Source of the DNA: Candidatus Woesearchaeota archaeon
GTDB taxonomy: Archaea > Nanobdellota > Nanobdellia > Woesearchaeales > SKIA01
Reading direction: 5' to 3'
Assembly: GCA_007116645.1 (NCBI GenBank)
Contig: SKIA01000076.1
Coordinates: 1-50,148 of the forward strand
DNA: 50,148 nucleotides
Below the pieces are notes generated by a model, which saw nothing but the letters and a program-made list of their open reading frames with translations, had not been told where the DNA came from and did no database searches. Position 1 is the first letter of the stretch; each line of letters begins with the position of its first letter. A program made the position numbers and the translations under genes. Of this stretch, positions 1 to 8,741 are shown one piece after another.

Positions 1-2
1 AG

Positions 3-1178
3 AGTGTTTCTGTGTTGCCTGCTTTTGTTGAGCAGCCTTTTTTGGTTCGTGGTTTTGATTTGGCTCATTGGGCTTCTGATAGTTCTTCTGTTGTTAATGT
101 TCCTGGTGCTCTTGAGTCTGGCGTGATGCGTATTGGTGATTCCGAGATTCCTTTTGAGAATGGTGTTGGTGTGATTTCTTCTTCTGATAGTTTACTTGCT
201 GGGCAGTATGTTGCTCGTATTGTTTTGCCTAATCGTCCGTTGTTTGATTTGGATGTGTTGGTTGAGCATCGTGATGATTCTGTTCGTATTGGTGTTCCTG
301 CTGATTGGAGTATGTATGAGCATGATTATGATGTGTTGTGGGGTTTTTTGTCTAATATGCCTAGTGATGCTACTCCTTTGACTCGTCGTCTTGGTCGTTG
401 GCATTTTGATGAGCCTCGTGTTGCTTTGTATGATGGTTGGGCTCGTGGTCCTAATCCTGCTGGTGGTCCTGGTATGTTTGAGTTGACTCCTGAGTTGGTT
501 GGTGCTGATAGTGCTTCGAAGATTCGTTTTCCTGAGCATATTGTTGCTGATATTGTTGATGCTGTTCGTACCCAGGTTCCTTTGTATACTCAGTATTGTG
601 CTTTGCCTGTGTTTTTTGAGAGCGAGGGTGCTGATCTTCCTGATTTGCGTTCCGTTGCCTCTAATGATTTTCCTGGGTGGCATTTGAACTGGCGCCGAAC
701 AAATAATTTTTTTGGTATTGATCGTGCCTCTAGGTATTCTGGTGTTCATGAGGTTCTCCGTACACGCATGTCTTATGCTACGAACAGCGATAATATTTCT
801 ATTCGTGCTACTCGTGTTGATACGCATCAAGGATTTATGAATGTTCATTATCCTACTGGTAACGCACCTGAGACTGTTGCTTTGCGTAATATTTTGCTTG
901 ATGATACTCTTCCTGGTGGTGGTCGGGGTTCTGGTTTGCCTACTGATTTTACTTTGCGTATGCGTGGTTTTGTTGCTGGTCTTCCTGCTGGTACTTTGTT
1001 TACGCGTACTGATGGTCCTTTGAGTGAGTGGGTTTTGCGTTCTAATAATTCTCATGCTCCTGCGAGTGCTGATCGTCCGTTGGTGTCTTGGGAGCCTTGC
1101 GGTGATGGTGTTGGTCATTATGTTCCTCTTGAACATCGTGTTCCTGCTCCGACGCGTTTATTGTTGCCAGACAACTGA
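3..1178 (+). CDS. Unrecognised protein, 5'-partial, T-rich codons
   Basis: The frame is open from the left edge, so the gene probably starts before the window; a GTG at position 12 is the first visible possible start. About 390 residues are visible. It has no hydrophobic segment and only two or three cysteines, so a soluble protein is likely. I recognise no family. The most striking property is codon use: third positions are overwhelmingly T (GGT, GTT, GAT, CGT, GCT), and the coding strand is G/T rich. This is unlike the other + strand genes in the window, which use A/C-ending codons. The bias creates a long antisense open frame at 192-1136 that I treat as a shadow. It ends 66 nt before the next gene, which has its own TATA element. 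Function unknown. Confidence 0.8.
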   Translation, partial: SVSVLPAFVEQPFLVRGFDLAHWASDSSSVVNVPGALESGVMRIGDSEIPFENGVGVISSSDSLLAGQYVARIVLPNRPLFDLDVLVEHRDDSVRIGVPADWSMYEHDYDVLWGFLSNMPSDATPLTRRLGRWHFDEPRVALYDGWARGPNPAGGPGMFELTPELVGADSASKIRFPEHIVADIVDAVRTQVPLYTQYCALPVFFESEGADLPDLRSVASNDFPGWHLNWRRTNNFFGIDRASRYSGVHEVLRTRMSYATNSDNISIRATRVDTHQGFMNVHYPTGNAPETVALRNILLDDTLPGGGRGSGLPTDFTLRMRGFVAGLPAGTLFTRTDGPLSEWVLRSNNSHAPASADRPLVSWEPCGDGVGHYVPLEHRVPAPTRLLLPDN

Positions 1179-1226
1179 TTGCAAGAAGTTGTGACTACGC
1201 GCGAGTGCGTGCTACTTCTCCCGAAA

Positions 1227-1236
1227 AGTATATAAG
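1227..1236 (+). promoter_or_regulatory. TATA element for the cysteine-rich exoprotein gene
   Basis: The sequence agtatataag lies in the short gap after the first gene. Its centre is about 28 nt before the second in-frame GTG at 1260 and only about 14 nt before the GTG at 1245. Archaeal transcription normally begins 22-27 nt downstream of the TATA centre, which favours 1260 as the true, leaderless start. Confidence 0.6.
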
Positions 1237-1244
1237 CGCTTTAC

Positions 1245-4200
1245 GTGAGAACAGCCATAGTGAAGCGAGCAATACTACTTACTACCTTATTATTTACTTT
1301 CGCTCTTATGAGTATTCCGTTTACAATCTCTCCTCTTCCTGCAACGTGCTTCTCTGATGAGGACTGTATGGGTTTTGGCGAAACGTGTAACCAGATGACT
1401 GGGCAGTGTGAGAGTGGGGGCGGGGACACTATAACTCCGCCTTGTGGGGTTGCGGAATGCGGATCACCAAATGTTTTTGCTGAATGTTCTAGTTCTGTTC
1501 CGCCTAGTGGCGGTGGTTCGACAACGTGGTATCCTGACTATTCTTTATCTTGTCCAGATGTGCTCACGTGTTATTGTGGGCGCTGTGCGAGTGGATATAT
1601 TTTTGAAAATGGTGCCTGTGTCCAAGAAGTTCAAGATTCTGAGATGTGCACTTTGCAAAACTGTCGAGTGACTCTTCCTGACACAAATCAAGTACTGTGT
1701 AGATCATCAACTCCTTCTTCGACTGGTGTTGATTGGAGTGAAGTAAGTCTAGTATGCTCATCAAGCGCAAACAACTGTTATTGTGGAGAATGTATGGCGG
1801 GCTATGAGTGGAATAGTATGATGGGACAATGCGAAGAAATAGATGAATTAGAAGAAGAACCTGTTAATCCGTGTGAAGGACGCGTGTGTGGCGAGGGAAC
1901 GGATGGAAGTAACTGCGGAACGTGTCCAGAGGGTCGGTATTGTACAACCTCAGGAACATGTAGGACGCAAGAAGTGACTGGTCGATTAATTACTGAAAAT
2001 GGGAATCACATTCTGTATACTCGACTTCAACCAGATGAATATTCTTCAGTTGACATATTTATTGATGCGCGTCAGAGTGAAGCAGGCCCTGAAAATGCAT
2101 TTCGCTATGGTTGGGTTTCGGACCAACAAGGTGGCTTTCTTCCTGACGCTAGTTTCCAAGTTATTTCATGGGAAGAAGTACACCCTCCCTATCCACAGCA
2201 ACCAACGACTGCGGGGACGCACACCTTCACCATAACTCGAGACCTATTATTTCCTGGTTATGAATATTTCCTTGTAGGATTGCATCCATATTATGATTAT
2301 AACGGTGACGGCAACTATGATAGCTCAGCGGTATTCTACACAGACACTCCAACACTAGAAACGCGAGGAGTGTGCGAACAACTGACTGAGGGCGAGGAAT
2401 GTTATCCCACCAACCTCTGGGATGATGATTCTGGATACAGTTGTCAACAAGACCCTACTACTTCAAGCCCTACCCGGGAATACTGTTGTCAGAACGGCGC
2501 TGGAGCATTCGAAGGTAGCTGCGGCTGTCCGTCAAACATGGAACTTATTGACGGCACCTGTCAATGTCCACCAGAACTTCCCGTCTGGGATGATAGCCTG
2601 GGTGTTTGTACGAACCCTCAAACCGCATTCTGCGGTAACTATAACGGAACAACATTCCTTGCTACACAAACCAACTATCCAAGTGGAACAACCACAACAA
2701 ACTTTTGCGCTGAGGGAAATATCTACCACAACGGAAACCCTGTCTCACAACCACCTTACCCGAACCAAGGACAAACAGTAAACTATGAATGTCGAGCAGG
2801 AGCATCAACTGCTTCGTGTTGGGTGAGACGAGAATCGGCACCGGACCCAGCACAGTGCGGTACAGCAGACCGTACATATCAATATTGGGAAACGGCTTAC
2901 TCGGGAAGCTATTGTAACGTAGGAAGTGCGGTTCCGTCAACTCCTGCATTCCCGAGTCCAGGAAGTTACGGTTCCTGGAATTGTGAAGGAACAGGACTTA
3001 CTACTGAAAGTTGTTCGCCATATCGTCAGGCAGTTCCTCCTCCTCCGCCACCTACGTGTGGTCCTGCAGAAAGAAACTATGCTGTTGGCGAAACAAGTTA
3101 TACTCAGGCACTGTGCGGCGAGGGAACAGCAAGTCCTCTTAACCCACCATTTCCTGCTACAGGGGGTTCTGAATCTTGGAACTGTGTAGAAGGAACACAA
3201 AGCGTAACGTGTACAGCAACGCGAGACGAAGATACTTCTCCACCTCCATGTAATTCAGCAGACCCGTGCTGTCGCAGCGATGGAACTTTCGAATCAGCCG
3301 GAACAGTATGTAACACTGGCGCGTATGCATGCGCAGGCTCAGGAAGTCCCAACTCTTGCTCGCGACAACGACCGGTTTATACTTGCACAGGATCAAGCTC
3401 GTCATGTCCAACGACACCATCCTCATATAGTACGCAATACGCTCCATCGGGACAAGTATGTAATGCAGCAACAGGAAACTTCGTGTCAGCAAGTACGACA
3501 AGATACTGCGGACAATCAGCCCCCTTTTGCAGCGGTCTCACATCAGTACGAAGAGATGTATATGCATGTGGAGGCACAGGAGCGTGTAACCCAAGCGTTG
3601 CAATTACGCAAAGAACAATTAATACTTGCGCAGGCGAAGAAAATGATATGTGCTATGAAGGAGCATGTACTGACGCGTGCTTTACTATAGCAGACCCAAG
3701 CGACCCATCAAACTTTGATTACGGAAACGTAGACCCTGCAATCCCTGACAGCGCAAACCCTGTCTGTACCTCAACTCCACCGCCAGGAGAAGTGTGTAAT
3801 CTAGAAAACTGTCAAACACAAGTGTCAGGATCAGAATTCTTTATGTGCGCAGCATCAGCTGTAAGTGGCGGCGGAACAACCTGGACTCAAGCAGGAGCGC
3901 TCACTTGCTCAGGAAGCAACGAATGTTTCTGTGGACAATGCTCATCAGGATATGAGTGGGACGGATCAGCATGTGTTATTCAAGCAGCATCAGCGTGCAA
4001 CCTTGCAAACTGTGAACTTATCAATCCTAACTATGAACGAGCGCAATGTTCAACAACATCGCCATCAGGCAGCAACGAGCAATGGACACAAGAATCAAGC
4101 CTAACGTGTTCTAGCGGCTCATGTTACTGTATGCAATGCGCACCAGGATACTCTCTGGAAGGAGGAGTGTGTGTGCAAGACACCATTCCTGAATCTGAGC

Positions 4201-6092
4201 TCTGCAACCTTGATAACTGTCAGGATATCAACCCCGACTATCAATTCCGCGCATGTAGCGCTAGCACTCCAACAGGCGCAAATGAAGACTGGACGCAAGA
4301 ATCAAGCTTACAATGCTCAACGAGCACAAACAACTGCTACTGCGGAGAATGCTCAAGCGATGCACCCTACCGATACGGAGGAACATGTAACGTATGCCCA
4401 CAAAGCGCTCCGTACGAAGTAGGGGGAGCATGTCAAGAATGTCCAGCAGGAGAAACTATGCAAGGAGGCGTGTGTGTTGAGTTAACACAACCAGTTATTG
4501 ATTTCTTCACTGCTGATCCAAACCAAGGAGTAAGACCACTTCAATCCACGCTCAGCTTTAGAATTACTTCGTCAACACCAGTAACGTACGACATCGCATT
4601 TGGAGATGGAAATACTTTTGGACCTATCTCAGGATCAACGCTTGTAGATGACCAAGAAGAACACACGTACACATCAACTTCTGACGCACCAACGTTTTAC
4701 ACCGCAACGCTTACAGCAACCAACGCTCAAGGACAAGCGCAAGCAACAGCAGGAATCACTGTGACCACAGGAGACGTCTGTACTGACATAAGCCAACCAT
4801 GCTGGTGTATTCTCTACCCGCAAGACCCAGCGTGCCGAGTAACTCCTCCACCACCTATTTGTGAAACTGACCCGTACAACCCGGACTGTATTGTAGGTCC
4901 TCCGCTCTGTGAGGTTGACCCTACAGATCCAAGCTGCGTGACTCCGCCAACCTGTACTGATCCTACGGATCCTCTGTGTGTTGAAGCATGCCCGTCAAAC
5001 AGTTGTTTCTTTGAAGGGTTTTGCATCTTGCCAGACACGTGTCCTATCGAAGCATACATGCTCGGTGGACTTATCTGCGATCCAAGCCTGCGTGTTGGAA
5101 ACCCTGGTCACACAGGGATGATTGACAGGGATGCAAGCGAAGATTACGATGGCGTTCCTCACTACACCTGTCCTGCAGGTGTGTGGATTACACAAGGATA
5201 CTGTATTGATGAGAACGGAGAGTTCTCAACGCATTGCGATACCCACAGTAGTAATCCAGTACTAAATTTAGATAATACGCTCAGCGACTTTATGTGCGGC
5301 GACGACCCGAACGAACTCTACGGCACGCTCGAGACTGAAGAAGGAATTGTTGAAGTATGCTCATGGCGTGGAGATGGGTCTCCTACTGTGCCTCCTCCAT
5401 CTACACCGCCTCCGCCATCTTCTGGCTATTGTTCAGGAACAGGAGCGTTCTTTGATAGTCGCTGCCACTCGCTAGTATCAGGAGAAGTAGTCCTTGTGCG
5501 TGATGATGGCACGGAAGACAATCCCTTCCCTGGTACCAGAGTAATTGCCAGAGCAACAGACCCTAACGGTAATATACGCACGTTTTCTACCCCTGCTACT
5601 GTAGGTGATAGAAGTTGGTCAATGCCTCTTCCTCCTGGAACGGTATCGCTCACACCAGAGCTTTCCGAACAAGTAGGCGAAGAGCGCATTGTCACAGTTG
5701 TTGCTCAAGAGCCACTCGCGGTGACTCCAGCGCTACGCATCTTTCAACGTGTCTGTCAAGACGGATGCGCAAACCAGCTTGGTTTGTGTGACCGAGGATG
5801 TCTTGGGGTGCTTAACTGTCCTGCGTATGATGATATGGAAGTTGACCAACAACGATTGTTTGATCGCTGCGCTCCAGAAGGACTTCCTGGAAGGCCACAA
5901 GGAAGCTTGATGCAAGTTGAAACAAACTCAACACACAGACTTGTAGGAAACTGCTGTGCTCTCGAACCACCAGAATGGCGGCCTGCTCCGCGATCAGTCA
6001 TTGAAGGCGATATTAACAACCTTATCAGATACACTCGCCTTGTCACTGTTGATGGAATGCCATTGCGCCTTGTCGTTGCAAGCTGGAACTAA
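1245..6092 (+). CDS. Secreted cysteine-rich repeat protein with PKD domain
   Basis: About 1,610 residues with an N-terminal hydrophobic signal segment (residues 8-30) and no C-terminal membrane anchor, so probably secreted. GTG 1245 is the longest start; GTG 1260 fits the TATA element better and gives a more typical signal peptide. Two cysteine-repeat families are visible. A 62-residue type (CxLxNC...C...C..CYCGxC..GY...C) occurs at residues 67-128, 135-196, 851-913, 918-979 and 987-1052. A 60-75-residue type starting CG occurs at about 463, 538 and 605. A PKD/Ig-like domain spans about 1083-1175 and contains FGDG. Next comes a proline-rich stretch with repeated CxxDPxxPxC units (about 1190-1250). 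The many cysteines imply disulfide cross-linking outside the cell. Role probably adhesion or surface structure; this is inference. A signal peptidase gene follows. Confidence 0.9.
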   Translation: MRTAIVKRAILLTTLLFTFALMSIPFTISPLPATCFSDEDCMGFGETCNQMTGQCESGGGDTITPPCGVAECGSPNVFAECSSSVPPSGGGSTTWYPDYSLSCPDVLTCYCGRCASGYIFENGACVQEVQDSEMCTLQNCRVTLPDTNQVLCRSSTPSSTGVDWSEVSLVCSSSANNCYCGECMAGYEWNSMMGQCEEIDELEEEPVNPCEGRVCGEGTDGSNCGTCPEGRYCTTSGTCRTQEVTGRLITENGNHILYTRLQPDEYSSVDIFIDARQSEAGPENAFRYGWVSDQQGGFLPDASFQVISWEEVHPPYPQQPTTAGTHTFTITRDLLFPGYEYFLVGLHPYYDYNGDGNYDSSAVFYTDTPTLETRGVCEQLTEGEECYPTNLWDDDSGYSCQQDPTTSSPTREYCCQNGAGAFEGSCGCPSNMELIDGTCQCPPELPVWDDSLGVCTNPQTAFCGNYNGTTFLATQTNYPSGTTTTNFCAEGNIYHNGNPVSQPPYPNQGQTVNYECRAGASTASCWVRRESAPDPAQCGTADRTYQYWETAYSGSYCNVGSAVPSTPAFPSPGSYGSWNCEGTGLTTESCSPYRQAVPPPPPPTCGPAERNYAVGETSYTQALCGEGTASPLNPPFPATGGSESWNCVEGTQSVTCTATRDEDTSPPPCNSADPCCRSDGTFESAGTVCNTGAYACAGSGSPNSCSRQRPVYTCTGSSSSCPTTPSSYSTQYAPSGQVCNAATGNFVSASTTRYCGQSAPFCSGLTSVRRDVYACGGTGACNPSVAITQRTINTCAGEENDMCYEGACTDACFTIADPSDPSNFDYGNVDPAIPDSANPVCTSTPPPGEVCNLENCQTQVSGSEFFMCAASAVSGGGTTWTQAGALTCSGSNECFCGQCSSGYEWDGSACVIQAASACNLANCELINPNYERAQCSTTSPSGSNEQWTQESSLTCSSGSCYCMQCAPGYSLEGGVCVQDTIPESELCNLDNCQDINPDYQFRACSASTPTGANEDWTQESSLQCSTSTNNCYCGECSSDAPYRYGGTCNVCPQSAPYEVGGACQECPAGETMQGGVCVELTQPVIDFFTADPNQGVRPLQSTLSFRITSSTPVTYDIAFGDGNTFGPISGSTLVDDQEEHTYTSTSDAPTFYTATLTATNAQGQAQATAGITVTTGDVCTDISQPCWCILYPQDPACRVTPPPPICETDPYNPDCIVGPPLCEVDPTDPSCVTPPTCTDPTDPLCVEACPSNSCFFEGFCILPDTCPIEAYMLGGLICDPSLRVGNPGHTGMIDRDASEDYDGVPHYTCPAGVWITQGYCIDENGEFSTHCDTHSSNPVLNLDNTLSDFMCGDDPNELYGTLETEEGIVEVCSWRGDGSPTVPPPSTPPPPSSGYCSGTGAFFDSRCHSLVSGEVVLVRDDGTEDNPFPGTRVIARATDPNGNIRTFSTPATVGDRSWSMPLPPGTVSLTPELSEQVGEERIVTVVAQEPLAVTPALRIFQRVCQDGCANQLGLCDRGCLGVLNCPAYDDMEVDQQRLFDRCAPEGLPGRPQGSLMQVETNSTHRLVGNCCALEPPEWRPAPRSVIEGDINNLIRYTRLVTVDGMPLRLVVASWN
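1443..4400 (+). repeat. Two families of degenerate cysteine-rich coding repeats
   Basis: Five copies of a roughly 190-bp unit begin at 1443, 1647, 3795, 3996 and 4203; three copies of a roughly 200-bp unit begin at 2631, 2856 and 3057. They are recognisable at protein level by cysteine spacing and by shared words such as NCYCGEC and CNLxNC. Copies 1-2 use T/G-ending codons and copies 3-5 use A/C-ending codons for the same residues, so the DNA repeats are strongly diverged. Confidence 0.8.
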
Positions 6093-6093
6093 A

Positions 6094-6104
6094 CCATTAA
6101 AAAC
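6094..6104 (+). promoter_or_regulatory. TATA element for signal peptidase
   Basis: The sequence ccattaaaaac sits between the two genes, centred about 26 nt before the ATG at 6125. This predicts a leaderless transcript independent of the upstream exoprotein. Confidence 0.5.
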
Positions 6105-6124
6105 GAGTAACCACTCTTTGTAGT

Positions 6125-6889
6125 ATGTTCAAGAAAGCATGGGATTTCTTCTGGCACGACGACAGCTTTCTCTCGTGGCTTGTAAACGTCGTAGTCGCGT
6201 TCGTAACGATAAAATACATCTTCTACCCGCTCTTGGCACTCATCCTCGGAACGGGCCTTCCCGTCGTAGCAGTCATTTCAGGCAGCATGGAACACTCACC
6301 AGACAATGGTATTTTGTGCGGAGTCCAGGAAAGCGATTACTGGACTGCGTGCGGAGAATTTTACGAAAACAACAATATCAGCCAAGAACGATTCCAAGAA
6401 TTTATTTTTCCAAAAGGGTTTAACCGCGGAGACGTCATGATGATTCAAGGATCAAACGAGCACAACACGCACATAGGAGACGTCATCGTGTTTCAATCAA
6501 ACAAACCCTACCCGGTCATTCACAGAGTAGTAGACACCTTCTACGAAGACAACACTAAATTCTACATTACAAAAGGAGACCATAACCAAGAAGTCATCAG
6601 GGAATACGCTCTGTTAGACACAAGACAGATGTGCAACGGAGGGCCATGCCTATATGCGTGCTACCAAGAACTTCAAGGAGCAATCCAACCAAGCCTGTGC
6701 GGTCCAGGAACCATGAGAGTCACACCACAAACACCCGGAGCAATCCCTATCCTTGACGAAGCACGTATTACGCAAGACCAAGTCATCGGAAAAGCATACG
6801 GAAGAATACCGTTTATTGGCTACGTAAAAATCATATTTGTAGAAATTCTCGAACGAATCGGCCTTGGCAGACTGGCACAAGCTTTTTAA
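6125..6889 (+). CDS. Signal peptidase I, archaeal/eukaryotic (SEC11) type
   Basis: Membrane-bound serine protease that removes signal peptides from exported proteins. One N-terminal transmembrane segment (residues about 17-43) is followed by the catalytic serine in GSM (Ser54). VIHRVV supplies the histidine (His133) that replaces the bacterial lysine in archaeal and eukaryotic enzymes, and KGDHN (Asp152) matches the conserved acidic box. At 254 residues it is longer than many archaeal homologues. The extra length lies between boxes B and D (about 60-100) and after the GDHN box, and both stretches carry cysteines, which suggests disulfides in the extracytoplasmic domain. It probably processes the many exported proteins encoded in this window. 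The end overlaps no real gene; TFS starts 23 nt later. Confidence 0.9.
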   Translation: MFKKAWDFFWHDDSFLSWLVNVVVAFVTIKYIFYPLLALILGTGLPVVAVISGSMEHSPDNGILCGVQESDYWTACGEFYENNNISQERFQEFIFPKGFNRGDVMMIQGSNEHNTHIGDVIVFQSNKPYPVIHRVVDTFYEDNTKFYITKGDHNQEVIREYALLDTRQMCNGGPCLYACYQELQGAIQPSLCGPGTMRVTPQTPGAIPILDEARITQDQVIGKAYGRIPFIGYVKIIFVEILERIGLGRLAQAF

Positions 6890-6911
6890 ACGACTTGAGC
6901 ATCAACACAAC

Positions 6912-7220
6912 ATGGAATTTTGCCCTGAATGTAAAAGCTTGATGAAACCAATCAAGAAAAACAACAAAACAGTCATGGGATGCAGCTGCGGCTACACCAA
7001 AAAAGACATGGCAAAACCCATTGTTGAAAACATCGCAAAACCAAAAGAAGTAGAAGTGGTCAGCGACGAAGAAACACTTCCTACAACAAAAGAAGAATGT
7101 GAAAAGTGCGGAAACAAAGAAGCATACTTTTGGCTACAACAAACACGCGCAGGCGACGAACCAGAAACAAAATTTCTCAAATGCACCAAATGCAAACACA
7201 CGTGGCGCGACTACAGCTAA
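6912..7220 (+). CDS. tfs: Transcription factor S (TFIIS/RPB9-like)
   Basis: Cleavage factor that rescues backtracked RNA polymerase; 102 residues, the usual size. The N-terminal zinc ribbon has C4, C7, C24 and C26. The C-terminal ribbon has C63, C66, C91 and C94, with the cleavage-inducing acidic hairpin D82-E83 in TRAGDEPET. The start at 6912 is chosen because the zinc ribbon begins immediately; an upstream in-frame start at 6864 would overlap signal peptidase and add an unrelated tail. Its stop codon overlaps that of the convergent cytidylate kinase gene. Confidence 0.95.
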   Translation: MEFCPECKSLMKPIKKNNKTVMGCSCGYTKKDMAKPIVENIAKPKEVEVVSDEETLPTTKEECEKCGNKEAYFWLQQTRAGDEPETKFLKCTKCKHTWRDYS

Positions 7221-7738
7221 AGCGCAGAAACAATTGTTTCAACAACTTCATCAACTGATTTCTCAGACGTATCAACAATTAAATCAAAATTCTTTGGATC
7301 GTACGGATTCACTCCATACAAGGATGAAAGGTTCTTTGTTAGTTGCTCTTGACGGCCCTCAAGTTGTTCAGCAGCCTGGTTCACATCCACGAACCCATCA
7401 GACTTTCGCGGGTCAGCAAAACTGCGCGCAGCACGCTTATTCAAAGGAGCTGTGATAAACACCTTAAGTGACTTGGGAAGGAAAAACCATCCCATGCGCG
7501 CATCAACAACAAGATTGTCTTGGGTAGCAAGCAGTTTAGTGCGAGAATCAATTTCTTTATCAAGCTCAGGCTCGTTTTGTAATTGATCAGCAAGCTCCTT
7601 AATCGTAATGCCTCGCTCAGTAGCGATTTGCCGCATCACATCACCAACAGAATAATACGTGTACCCAAGACGTTTTGCAAGCGCCTTTGCGGTAGTGGTC
7701 TTGCCCGCTCCGTGCGTTCCGGAAAACGTTATTATCAT
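7217..7738 (-). CDS. cmk: Cytidylate kinase, archaeal type
   Basis: Phosphorylates CMP/dCMP with ATP in pyrimidine nucleotide metabolism. The P-loop GTHGAGKTT lies at residues 7-15, followed by the YYSVGDVMRQIATERG segment typical of the archaeal NMP-kinase group and the LID-like region with RSFADPRKS. At 173 residues it has the normal archaeal length. The ATG at 7738 is preferred over the TTG two codons upstream because a TATA element (gcttataagc, 7761-7770) is centred about 27 nt before it. Convergent with TFS; the stop codons overlap by four bases. Confidence 0.88.
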   Translation of the reverse strand: MIITFSGTHGAGKTTTAKALAKRLGYTYYSVGDVMRQIATERGITIKELADQLQNEPELDKEIDSRTKLLATQDNLVVDARMGWFFLPKSLKVFITAPLNKRAARSFADPRKSDGFVDVNQAAEQLEGRQEQLTKNLSSLYGVNPYDPKNFDLIVDTSEKSVDEVVETIVSAL

Positions 7739-7760
7739 ATCCAAGCAAACGTTACAACGC

Positions 7761-7770
7761 TTATAAGCAT
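7761..7770 (-). promoter_or_regulatory. Palindromic TATA element for cytidylate kinase
   Basis: GCTTATAAGC is a perfect 10-bp palindrome about 27 nt from the ATG at 7738 on the minus strand. The neighbouring aattaaatag (7791-7800) is placed similarly for the + strand gene starting at 7820. Confidence 0.5.
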
Positions 7771-7819
7771 TCCCGAATATTTCATAAGAATTAAATAGAT
7801 TGTTCCATATTCAATACAT

Positions 7820-8359
7820 ATGTTTCAAAAAAGAAACGAATTAGACGTGTTTCAAGTCCTCAAAACGTCTTTGCACGTGCGCGCTGTCGCACAGCAAACA
7901 GGTATTGCGGTAGCAACAACACAGCGCGTGCTCAAACAGCTCGAACACGAGCGAGCAGTCACTAGATCCATACAAGGAAAAAACCATGTCTTCTCCCGAG
8001 CGAAAACTCCAGAAGCAACACAGTACCTATACCTTACAGAACACTACCAAACCCTCAAACTGTTAGAAAACCCATTCATGCGCCTTCTAGCAAAACATGT
8101 ACGAGAACACACAGACGCTCTTGTAGTGGTTTTTGGTTCTTATGCCAATCAAACTAACAAACAATCAAGTGATGTGGATCTTTTTATTGAAACAAAAAAT
8201 CAACGAGTTATACAGGTCATTAAGGAGTTCTCACCAAAAATGAGTGTGCAGTCCGGAACGCTCAATCCAAAATCCGACCTGGGACAAGAAATACTCAATA
8301 AACACGTCATACTTCAAGGAGTTGAACGATTTTACCAACTCTATGAAGACTCTCGCTAA
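7820..8359 (+). CDS. Winged-helix/MNT-type nucleotidyltransferase fusion
   Basis: N-terminal helix-turn-helix (about 8-60, AVAQQTGIAVATTQRVLKQL) joined to a minimal nucleotidyltransferase of the polymerase-beta superfamily. The signature GSYAN (106-110) followed by DVD (118-120) supplies the metal-binding aspartates. Proteins of this sort pair with HEPN proteins as toxin-antitoxin modules, where the MNT enzyme can modify and silence the HEPN toxin; the role here is inferred from family and neighbour. The fused HTH would let the antitoxin half bind its own promoter. It overlaps the HEPN gene by 17 nt. A TATA element at 7791-7800 predicts a leaderless start. Confidence 0.8.
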   Translation: MFQKRNELDVFQVLKTSLHVRAVAQQTGIAVATTQRVLKQLEHERAVTRSIQGKNHVFSRAKTPEATQYLYLTEHYQTLKLLENPFMRLLAKHVREHTDALVVVFGSYANQTNKQSSDVDLFIETKNQRVIQVIKEFSPKMSVQSGTLNPKSDLGQEILNKHVILQGVERFYQLYEDSR

Positions 8360-8741
8360 GGCCTACAACAAAAAATCCCTTTCATCATTCAAAGCAGCAA
8401 CACTCCTACTCAAACATGACTTTCTAGAGGAAGCAACTACTCTTGCATACTACGCAATGTATCACAAAGCAACCGCTCTTTTCAAGAAAGCAAACATTAC
8501 TTGTCACTCTCACGAACACGCAATACAAACACTTGGACTCTTTGGAATTTCTTCAGAACCTCTACGAAAAGCAAAACACGAACGCATCCAAAAGCAATAC
8601 TATGCAGACCATTTAGTAGCAAGAAATGATGTAGAAAAACTCTTAGAACAAGCACAAGAATTCATTGCTCTTATTGACGTAAAGCAAGATAGTCTGACCC
8701 CTCATGCGCTCCAAGAGATACATGAGCGGTTCAAATTATGA
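8343..8741 (+). CDS. HEPN-domain protein, partner of MNT nucleotidyltransferase
   Basis: 132 residues, all-helical in appearance, with the HEPN-type segment AYYAMYHKATALFKKANI followed by an HSHEHAIQTL stretch. The start at 8343 lies inside the end of the nucleotidyltransferase gene, giving a translationally coupled pair. The usual ribonuclease RxxxxxH motif of toxic HEPN proteins is not clearly present, so this could be a substrate-binding or inactive HEPN rather than an active RNase. Predicted function: partner or target of the upstream nucleotidyltransferase. Confidence 0.75.
   Translation: MKTLAKAYNKKSLSSFKAATLLLKHDFLEEATTLAYYAMYHKATALFKKANITCHSHEHAIQTLGLFGISSEPLRKAKHERIQKQYYADHLVARNDVEKLLEQAQEFIALIDVKQDSLTPHALQEIHERFKL

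Noticed and set aside
192..1136. Long minus-strand open frame of 314 codons opposite the first gene
   Set aside because: Its translation is dominated by Thr, Arg, Ile and Asn, the complement of the T-rich third positions of the plus-strand gene; no domain is visible.
3280..3690. Plus-strand frame of 136 codons inside the cysteine-rich gene
   Set aside because: Glutamine-rich, no domain, and it lies in another frame of a gene whose cysteine repeats are clearly in register.
1443..4400. Repeats as a CRISPR array or DNA-level tandem repeat
   Set aside because: The units are coding, strongly diverged in DNA, and defined by cysteine spacing.
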